From assembly GCF_037975245.1 (NCBI RefSeq), contig NC_092561.1, positions 7,610,001-7,665,000 of the forward strand: a stretch of DNA of 55,000 nucleotides, given 5' to 3'. This document shows positions 35,731 through 45,838 of the stretch, piece after piece; within the stretch, counting starts at the first letter, position 1, and every line of letters begins with the position of its first letter. This stretch comes from Apostichopus japonicus (Eukaryota > Echinodermata > Holothuroidea > Aspidochirotida > Stichopodidae). The notes below the pieces were generated by a model. It did no database searches. It had not been told where the DNA came from and was given only the letters and a program-made list of their open reading frames with translations. Position numbers and translations under genes: made by a program.

Positions 35731-36022
35731 ATTCATAAGTTCTTGCGGGTTTATCCCAATTTGTGGTCGTTAAGCGTCGTAAAAATAACTGCTGATTATT
35801 ATTATTTTAATAATAATAATAATAAAAATAATATCGAGGTAGAAAGGTGTGGCCCTTTATATTATCTATTCATATTTTATATAGGCCTACCGTCCAATTA
35901 TTTATTTTATGTGCATTTAATATGAACGAACTTGTGCAGTATAAGAAAGAACAACTCAACTCAGTGTCGAGGAATTGGGAGTGATTTGAGACTGGCTCAG
36001 TTATCTATAAACTAGTGTCTCC

Positions 36023-36097
36023 ATGAGAGCGGCGCATTGCCGGACTCCTTCGGCGAATCCGAGACCCAACGACGCACCGGTTCCGAGCGAGAAAGCC
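36023..36097 (+). CDS. Candidate first coding exon of the downstream gene
   Basis: A markedly GC- and CpG-rich patch in AT-rich surroundings carries an ATG at 36023 followed by 25 open codons (MRAAHCRTPSANPRPNDAPV then PSEKA). It ends at a GCC/GTAAGT donor at 36098 in phase 0. The large exon starting at 41950 accepts phase 0 with Val-Met-Ala, so the two would join in frame and add 26 residues to the second gene. The last exon bases (CC) are a weak donor context and the intron would be 5.85 kb, so the link is tentative. Confidence 0.3.
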
Positions 36098-36099
36098 GT

Positions 36100-36438
36100 A
36101 AGTAAATCCACCCCTTATCTAATTCATGCAGTACAGAAAGTCATGCTCAGCTGCTTAAAGTGCTCGCGAATACACCGTCTCAAGCTTCAATGGAATATAT
36201 AACACAAACTTCCTATACAAGAAATTCATTGGTAAATAAGGGTTTTACTCCCACATGAGTTTTGACATTGCTCCCTCTATCGACAGAATTTTATCGCTTT
36301 GAAATACGACAACTGTTTTGATTTGTTCATCAGTAATTTCGATATAAATTAATTCATGTTTTATCACAAAATGCCTACGTTGACACTGCTTTCCATTATA
36401 CTTGTAGCTGTGATTGCAAGAATAATATTCTTCTTCTT

Positions 36439-36470
<32 letters not shown>

Positions 36471-37608
36471 GTTCCTATGTTGTGACATTCCTTGTGTGCC
36501 ACTGCTAACCTTGTTTAGATTGTAATCAGAGAGAATTATATAGCAATTTTGGTACTTCTTAATATAATTAATGTAGTTAATGTAATATAGTACACCCGAG
36601 TAGCATATAAACACATTCACCTTCCCTAAGTTACCTATAATCAATAGACACTTTCTGGTCACTGTATACAATGAGGAACGGTTTATTGTTGCACTTTGGA
36701 ATAGGGACATGACAATGATCAAAGAATGGACCCTTGAAGGGTCAAGTTTAAAAAATAGGTTAACATAATTCCACTTTTGAGATGTATGTTTGTCCTTTAA
36801 AGTCGCTACGAGAGGATACGAGATATCTGAAAATGCTTAAGCTCCCAGGTAGCATCCCCTGGACCCCGCCAGGCCTTTGAAATATATACATTCCCGAGAA
36901 ATTAAAATCTAGCTCTCTTTCACATGTGTATTGTGCTTTAAATTCACTTCGAATGAACAGTAAATATCTAAACACCCAGAAAATTTAGAGTAATTCCTCT
37001 TTCACATGTATCGTCGCTCTGAAAATGCAGCAAACTTCGTGCCCCCACCGACCCCCCTCCCCCAACACCCAGTGCTCTTCTCCAATTACAATGTACATAC
37101 AGTTTGTTAATATAAAACAAATTGCCGTTTTGATGGTTTATGCGTCGGAAACGTCTATGCTTGACCAGTCACTGCGGTCGGTCCCAAAATATCAAGTCGG
37201 TCTCGAAGTCAATCTCTAACCCCTTTAAGAAAATGGTAGATGTAGTCTCCTGACAGAGCCACTGCTTTGTCTAAACGTATAGATCCTCTTGCATATGCAA
37301 ATATTTAAGCCTATAAGTAGCTGCAAACCCATGCACCTAAATATTAGACTGCAAAGATTCATAGAAGAGGTGACTTTTGAAGCAACTTACCCTAAAATAC
37401 TCATATGTCCTATTCCAGAATGTTAATAAAAAAGTGACAGTGTCGCTGAGAACAAACTTGCAATCTTGCAATGCATCACAAAACCCTGAGAATGAAATCA
37501 ATGATATTCTTATTTACGTGTTGACGTTAACCCCCTAAGTAATACACTCCTTAGCAAAGCGTTTGTCTATATCTACATATTGTCATTCGAAAGTAGGAGA
37601 TGGTTATA
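36100..37608. other. Unassigned stretch
   Basis: A TA dinucleotide tract lies near 36440-36472. No gene or larger element is recognised. Confidence 0.5.
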
Positions 37609-37616
37609 CCCTATAC

Positions 37617-37994
37617 CAAGGGCGTAGGAACCGGGGGCTGGGGGGGGGGGGGGGCGCCAGCCCCCCAGTGAAAAATGTGGAGGGGCGGAAGTATCATTCC
37701 ACCCCCCCCCGCTTCGCAAGTCAGAAAACCCCTTTTTCATTTCCAAATGAGAAAAAAAATCTCATTTGGAGCACCAAATTGCATCTAAGGCCTGGTGAAA
37801 ATACAAAATTAAGTTTACAAAATGGAGTGGGTGTTGAAGTGTGCTATATTGCACCAAATTGCATCTGAGGCTACCTGGAAATGCAAAAAATTCCAAAGGG
37901 GAGGGGGAACCCCCTCCCCTTAGACCCCTCCCCCAGGCCGGCCATCAGTCTTCAGCCCCCCCCCCCCACTCAAAAGTACCTTCCTACGCCACTG
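37617..37994 (-). mobile_element. Non-autonomous hAT-type MITE with perfect 8-bp target duplication
   Basis: The element is bounded by CAAGGGCGTAGGAACC at the left and CCTTCCTACGCCACTG at the right, forming 16-bp imperfect terminal inverted repeats. CCCTATAC flanks both sides (37609-37616 and 37995-38002), an exact 8-bp duplication typical of hAT transposition. The interior holds GCACCAAATTGCATCT twice and long G and C runs. No transposase is encoded. It is in inverted orientation relative to the copy at 53410-53773. Confidence 0.88.
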
Positions 37995-38002
37995 CCCTAT
38001 AC

Positions 38003-41000
38003 TGTGGGATTTTGTCAATCATCCATGCCTAACACAAATCTCTCCACCCCTCTCTCTTAGTCTCTCTGGCGAAAGTTGTCTACGGAATGTCGTGGAATTG
38101 ATACATACTGGAGGTGAACTCATTTGAATTTAGTCTGAATCCAGTTTGCATTCAGCATGAGACATCTCATCTACATGAACTGTTAACAACTGTTAAATCT
38201 CATTTTCCAGCAAATTTTGCAGGGATGACGATTAACTGCGAAGTTTAATAACTATGGAGTACCTATAAAACTAATAATATACTAACTCAAAGTTGTACAA
38301 GACACACCACTTAAAATAACCATGCTGGACAATGTATATTGCTTGGTAACCATTTCACCTCTGGCGGCCCTTATTTTACAAACGTGCACCCTAGTTGTAC
38401 CAATTACATAACTGAGCGGGATTTGTAAGCCCGTTTCACGGTCTCGTTGTACAGACACGTTTTAAGTTGGATTTCTCATGTGTGTCACCACAACGAGAAA
38501 AAGAGGTAGCCTATACAATTGTCGGTTTGTGTATTAATCAAGTCATAAAACGTACTAACATTTGTATTGGTGTTGACGTTCACCAACAGCTATACTACTA
38601 CTGTAGTACTAGTAGTACTAGGCGATTGAAACGTATGTGTATCACAGCACTAGGCCTACCCAGCACATTACACAATAGGGGTAGCTATAAGCTTGTACGG
38701 TTTGATTAGTAAGCAGTTCTGCGAGTTGACCTCGAATCAGCCTCGGAGAGAAAACAGGCTAATCGTGCAGCTCACTTGTAAATCTTTTGAGCGTGCTAAA
38801 CCACAAAGAGAACGATCAATGCTCTCAATCATTTGTATTTAAAGTAGTTGTTGGGTGAAGTGTATCTTTATTATGAAAGAGAGAATCGCTGTTGTTGTTT
38901 CTTGAGATCACACTCATAAAGTCATAGGTGCTCCCACTGATCTGTACACTAAAGTTAACGTTAGTGTACAGATCAGTGGGTGCTACCAACGTATGCCACA
39001 TGGGAGGGTCTGTGTTTGTGGTGTAGCGTAAACAAACAAAGCTTTTCATTCAGTTGGTAATAGGCATACTTACTAGCATATAACTAAACTGCAATATGTA
39101 CGGTTTAATTAATGTAAACAATATACTAAATCTCATTGTGTCGTCGGTTCAGCACAACTGACGTCACATAGGTTACACCAAATACTAGTTCCGCGAAAAT
39201 GTCATTGACATGAAGTTATTGCGTGTAATAATGTAAGAAATATTCATGGATCGTACATTCAACCTCGCTGCATCGAATCATGCGTAACGGTAAGAATAGC
39301 CCGCGAACAGTATGTGCATGAAAGCGCCTCAATAAAACATAAGATTTTATCATGTCTGTCATGACCTTTTTCCTGTTAAAATGTTAGGCTTGAACTCATA
39401 AATATATATCTCTAATGTTTCGTTTCGAGTAGGCCTATATTCGATTTGGACGTCGGTTTCACTGATATGGAGCCATCCAAATCCTCATTGTTATCAGGCT
39501 TAATTCACTCTCCTGTTTCCTTTTATTACTATATTTATCATGATAAAAACATTATTAACTAAAACGCATCACCTGGTATATATTAGAATAAAAAAGTTTT
39601 TGGTGTCAGTCAGAAGCCACAGTTTGGGAAAAATAATTGCAACACAGAATTCTTGAAATAATTAGCTTACAAGAAACAGTCAACCAATGAAAACTCTTTA
39701 AATCTGGTCATGGCTCTTCCTATTGGACACTTTCATTCTAATACTCAAATTTACTATCCAGACTGGATCTTTACTGCTTGTCAAACGTAGCATCTAAATA
39801 AACAGCTAGATTCTTATGACATCATCCCTCCTCCCCATCCCTGGGTCACACACGCATATAGAAAACGTTTAGGCTAGTACTGTAATTGCTAGATATAAAA
39901 GGTTAAAGAATGACTTTTGGCAGGGTTTTAGTATTGACCTAAGTTAGTCCTGCCACTTTTAAGTTTTGAGCCTCAGATTCTTTCTCAGTCATTAAAAAAG
40001 CGCAAATTTTCTCATAAACTAAAAGAATACAGAAACATAATACAAAGGGATATTGTTATCAGTTAACAGTCTGTAAACGAATCAAAATAAGTGTTATGTT
40101 CTCACAGGCTGTACGTAATTCTCCAGCGATTTTTAGCAATGTGCAACCCCAGTGATATGATATAGCGCCCCCAGTTATAAGGTGAAACTGGCCACTTCGA
40201 CCATTTGAGTATTAATATCTCTTTACATCAAGGCAGGTGAAGTTCCCCTTACTAGACAATTGAAAGGATGCATGGTATAGTGCTCAGGTATAGTTATTTC
40301 CGGTTGAAATACTGTGTACTGGTGGACGGTGAAGTATAAATTATATATTGCAATTCCCTTATTTGTACATCCATCGCTGGCAGCAGATTACAAACTTCAC
40401 GAGTTACACCCTCCCAAGTTAAGCTTAAGTGACAATTGCCATCCGTCACTCTGGTTGAAAATTCAATCAACGGTTCTATTATATATTAAGCTCAGGTTTA
40501 TTATTGCAGTTTCAGAGGAAAGCTGTGTAGCCAACATATTCTGAGCCTTTAACGGCGCTCACAAGCGCCCTCACTTTGAAGGTACCTACATGACTATACT
40601 CCCTGGTGTGTTGTCCGCCCAAAATATAACACCTTGAACAACCGAGAATTTGCTTTGGTCTAATACTGCAAGCACTCCACGCGCACTATAAAACTACGTA
40701 TTGGCAGGCAAATGCAGTTCTAGCTTTTACTATTGACGTTATGTTTTGCCATGACACTTGTTTACATCGCGAAACCCCCCCCCCCCCCTGTTTTTTGGAC
40801 ATTTTTTCATACATCTGGCATTTATACCATAGAGGTGTTAGAGAAGGAGCAGAACCGTTTGCTTCATGTAAGCTTCCCAGGACACCGGAACAAGAGTTAC
40901 CTTAACCCTTGTCATCCAAATAATTTGATTGGTATTTTCTCTACTCTGCTTACACATTTGATTATACCCATATCGAAGGAGAACTGCGCCATTCATGATG

Positions 41001-41949
41001 TATGGATATTATAGACAAGCAGCTTTGAAAATAGCTGTGTTTCCGACAGGAGTTACTTTTTTTAAATCAAACGACTGGATAATAAAACCTATCAGTCATT
41101 TTCCCGTCATATATTGATACATCTCTCTATTCGTTACTTTCGAATATTAGAATGAGTATCGACTGTATGACAGTTTGGGTTTGAACGTTTTTAGAAAAAA
41201 ACAAAAATATGAGAAAGTTTCTTTAGGGAATAAAAGAATTCTAAGGATTACTCTCATTTGAAGTGGCAACATATAAGTTAAAATACACATCGACCATATG
41301 GTCGCTTCTGTGTTTGATGCTAGCCACACCAACAAATATATGTTTGATCCGGCTTAGCATATTAGTGAACATACTTAGATAGTGGGCATATACCTAGAGT
41401 ATTGTAGGCAAAATACATTGTTCAGAGGACTGAATTTAATGGCTTCATCATCTCTAAAAACTTTCACCCTTGTGAACGTGTTGTTCACAGAATCGTCATG
41501 CCAATACCAAGGAACACGTGAAAGAAATGTTTTCATTTCATCTAAGGTTGTAATTTATTACATAATTTATCAGAGACATTTTTATTTCAATTCCACTTTT
41601 TTTTGTGCTGTTGTTGGTGTTGCTTTCAAATAAACCATATTTAACTTGATAATGCACAACTTCAGGCATGAACTATTATCCTAACACACTATAGCTTCCG
41701 CAAACTGGAGCCTATACCGCAATTTTTGCAAAGTTCCGTGATTTTTTTTTTACCACAGGCTCATCCCTGTAACTTGCATTAATAAAGATTGCTAAATTGC
41801 TGCGCCGAAGTCATCATGAAATTGCATTATCGTTGAAATGGATAAGTCATTATGATTGAAGTGATATTGAAGATGTTGATTTGCCGATGAAATGGACATA
41901 AATATGTATGTATCATCGATGGCTTAACGGCTTTTTTTCTTTTCAATAG
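38003..41949. other. Unassigned stretch
   Basis: No gene is established. A 48-bp palindrome lies at 38933-38980 and a C run near 40777-40789. Short open frames on both strands lack domains. If the candidate first exon at 36023 is real, this is part of its intron. Confidence 0.5.
38933..38980. repeat. Near-perfect 48-bp palindrome
   Basis: Arms of 20 bases (CCCACTGATCTGTACACTAA and its exact complement) flank AGTTAACG, which is palindromic except for one A/G mismatch. The flanks GGTGCT and TGCTACC extend the symmetry imperfectly. It could form a cruciform in DNA or a hairpin in RNA. Confidence 0.95.
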
Positions 41950-42715
41950 GTTATGGCGAAACCAAACCCTGCAGAGATAATTCAAAGTTTACCTTCAGCT
42001 GATGATGACCGTGAAGTTGGAGGAAGTAATGCTCATGACAAAAGTACAACATTTGCTCGTCTCCCGTCAGTGTTTAAAGAGTCCTTTCAAGTTGGGGAAA
42101 TATCCACAGACAAAGCACAAACCGCAACCGCTTCTACCTCAAAAAATACATTTGTCGCACCTACCATTAAAGCAGGATCTGTGTGTTCGATAGCGCATGT
42201 TGAAATGAAGTCGGTAATAAACCCGAAAAATTCATCCGAAGGTGGACTTGATCGACCATCCATGAAACCGAAACGTGTCAAGAAAAGACTTCTGGTATCA
42301 GATCTATTAAAAGGTTTGGATAGTCAGAAGGTACCACTTACTAAAATTGACGGAGGAATTAAAGACAATAACCATCAAATTATTCCGATACCTTGCGGCG
42401 AAGATCAAATCGAAAATAAAGGTCCGTTGTTGCCTTGTAACTTGATGTTCTTGGTAGGTGATACTTCTATCACACCATTATGGATTCCAGTGACACCTCT
42501 ACCGTCACTTGGGTGCCAATCGCCAGCGACGGCATCCAATAAAGGAAAAAGAAAAGCAGAGGATACCGCTCTCCCAAATCCACCTTCCAAAAATACCAAA
42601 ACAGAGCAAAGTTTGCTACGACGTGACCAGAATTCGAATCAACAGATTGGACGGACAAATCTGCAATCCCATCCTGTTGCGATTGTACCTAACTTGGAAT
42701 TGAAGACAGTCGAAG
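41950..42715 (+). CDS. Second gene, first large exon
   Basis: A 766-base exon open throughout, with the start at 41953 or continuing from an upstream phase 0 exon through GTT. A near-consensus donor, GAAG/GTAAAG, lies at 42716. The frame continues another 39 codons beyond it to TGA, so an alternative unspliced end giving a 293-residue protein cannot be excluded. Confidence 0.7.
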
Positions 42716-45700
42716 GTAAAGCTATATCGGCGCTCCATAATACAATTTTCAAAAGTGTCCAACATGATGAAAATTTTCACCGACTTCCCTTGCCCTCTAC
42801 CCCACCGATTAGACGGTCACCTTGCCCCGTTTGAACTGTAGGAAAAGTGGAAGAAATGAAAGGTGATGTCAACCCCTTTGTTGTGTGTATATATATGTTG
42901 CCATTGTTTGCTGTATTCATATAGCCTTTGTTATTTGGACCAAAGCGTTCCAAATTACTAGCCGTAGGCATTCAAATGTCATATGTAATCATGCGAATGT
43001 GTGTTTGGATGGCTGCAGCCCTAACACTAAACGCAATATATCTCATAGATTGGTAAGTTGATTAGTTTGATAACAACTCAGTTGGTATTTGGCTTGCGCA
43101 TGTTAAGTACACGGTTCTTACTGCAGCTATTAGTTAGAGCTCAATATCTCCAAAAGGTTGACATGAGCCATAGAATTTTTAATAACTTTAAAAAAGTGCA
43201 GCAAGTATTTCACAGAGGTTATAAGGTCATTTGATGGCATTAAGAGTACATAACATGAAACCTAATTGTTAATTCGATATTCCAAGATGAAAATGTTGAA
43301 AAGGGGCAAAATACTTGGCATGCGTCTTCAGCAGATAGAGTATAATGTGACAACACATTCAGTAATTAACCACTGGGAGGGTCGTCCTCACTCTGGTTGT
43401 GTTTTTCCACCTATAGTGCTGCTGTATTGTTCAAAAGAATAATTTAGAGGGTAGCATTGTGGAAATGTGAAGGAGGCACATAATGGTATTCTGGTGAACC
43501 TTTCAATTTTATTCTTAATAATAAATAATAATAATAATAATAAATGAACTTATAAAGCGCTAAAATCTACGAAGTATTCAATAGCGCTGTACAACCCTAA
43601 TAGAACGCCAACTTGAAAAAATGAGTCTTCAAACAAGACTTGAACTGACTGAGAGTGGGAGAACTCCGCACAGATATGGGCAGACCATTTCATTCTTACA
43701 TGCTATCGAGATATGAATACTTAAAACTGATAGGATGAATACCAAAAATGAATCTGAAAGCAAACGAGTGGGATGATGTCGTTAATGAACATACTAACAA
43801 CCAAATGATTTGTTTAAGGTTATAAATAGTAAGTTGCATCGAATTTTGAAGTAAGAAAAATGTTTCTTATGTGAAAAAGGACGAGGAGTAATTTGACACG
43901 TCTAATTAAATCACATAAATTCTGGACATTTCATTGTGAACTTGGACGATAGATCGCTCCGCACTTATCGATTTCTTTGACCATTAATCCCCCCTATGGA
44001 TACCTGCACATGTTCAACATGTGAGTCGCATTAACACCGTGTACCATCTCGTTGTAACGCATAACACACTAACGGATCCGATAAATGTTTTATCACTCCG
44101 TTCATTGCATTAGCTTCCCGTCTCTCAGCGCATCCAGTTTAAGATCCTACTTCACACCTACAAAGCTATCAACGGGCTCGCCCCTCAATATATCACTGAC
44201 CTTCTTACTCCTTTGCGTCGGTCAACTACAGTTACGCTACGCTCTTCCTTTCATGCGCATTTGCAAGTAACTCATGGACCACGTACCCGCACTCGTAATG
44301 GCGATCGTGCCTTTTCTGTCTCTGCGACTTCTCTTTGGAACGAACTCCCATTTCACGTTCGTGACTCTCCCTCCCTCTGTATTTTCAAGAGACAACTTAA
44401 AAAAATTCTGTTTGATCCCTAGTTTCTTTTTTTCCCCTCGGTTTCCTTTGTCTCTTTTCTACTTTGTTAAGCGCTTTGAAAGGCTGTATTAAGCGCTATA
44501 TAAATTTAATTTATGATTATTATTATTATTATTATCACAATGGCAATTGTTCCAATCGAAGCGACGATGAGTCGGGTGGAATATTAGGGTGTGCGAGTTG
44601 ACCTATTTGAGTGCCCTACATGGTCCACACTCCCGAAAACCAACCTCCTATCCCACTTGCCGTGCCCGTTACATCATCACCACTCTGTTATACGAAGTTA
44701 AACCATCTTTGAGAAGTGATTTTAATTAGTTTTTCGCTTTCTTACTTTATCCGTGTATTTTTAAAATTAATCTTATAGGTAATCCATCCGTTTTGATTGA
44801 TAAGCAACGGATATTTTACGCTAATTTGATTTAACGTGTCATCTACGCTGACAGTAGCCTTTTCTCCAATGGTCTGTAATGTATCAAAAATGAAATCGAT
44901 GAATTCTCTAACGTTGTCTTTGATAAATGGAGAAATTAAGTAAGTGCACAGCCTGCAGCGTTGCTTAGTGTTGATAACCTCATATCTCATATCCTGGTCC
45001 ACGTACCCGCACTCGTTATGGCGATCTTGCCTTTTCTGTAGCTGTGCCTTCTCTTTGGAACAAACTCTCATTTCACGTTCGTGACTATCCCTCCCTTGTA
45101 TTTTCAAGAGACAACTTAAAACATTTCTGTTTGATTCCTAGTTTCCTTTTTCCCTTGGTTCCTTTGTCTCTTTCCTACTTTGTAAAGCGCTTTGAAACGC
45201 TGCATTAAGCGCTATATATGTGTAATTTATTATCATTATTCGGCCTGTATCACTTGCCATGCGTTAACGGTCGGCAGTTTAATTTGGTCAAGTTTGCATT
45301 CACCTCCCCCCCCCCCCCCCCATGTAGACTGAAGCATATGTTTGGTCATGTCTGCTCCTACATACATCTGCGATAATGTTGACCCCGTACATTCCTCCTC
45401 GGGGGGACTTCGAGCTGGAAACGTCAGACCTATGCGAAATATCTTCTTCCAGTACGCGCACGCACAAATACCTATGGAGCCCACTCGTTTGCCGTCGCCG
45501 CCCCGGTGCCACGGAACGCTACATCAGTCAATATCCGCACATTTATGTCCACAAACATTACAATAAACAACTGAAAACATTCCTCTTCGAAGTGGCCTGT
45601 GAAGGTCACGATTTTGTCAATTAATTTGTCTTTCTACACTACTTTTTCAGTTGTGCACTTTTGTCTGTGTTGTTTTAATGGATTCTGTGCTTTTTTTTGC

Positions 45701-45761
45701 TTTTTTTCAGCGCATCGACATGTTTTTAATGCTTTTTGCGCTTTATAAGAACTGTTTATTA

Positions 45762-45838
<77 letters not shown>

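Noticed and set aside
37563-38032. Open frames of 60-100 codons across the MITE
   Set aside because: They lie inside a non-coding hAT-type element and reflect its G/C runs; the same happens in the copy at 53488-53826.
42087-42658. Several minus-strand frames inside the first large exon
   Set aside because: They overlap the better supported + exon and lack splice signals or recognisable motifs.
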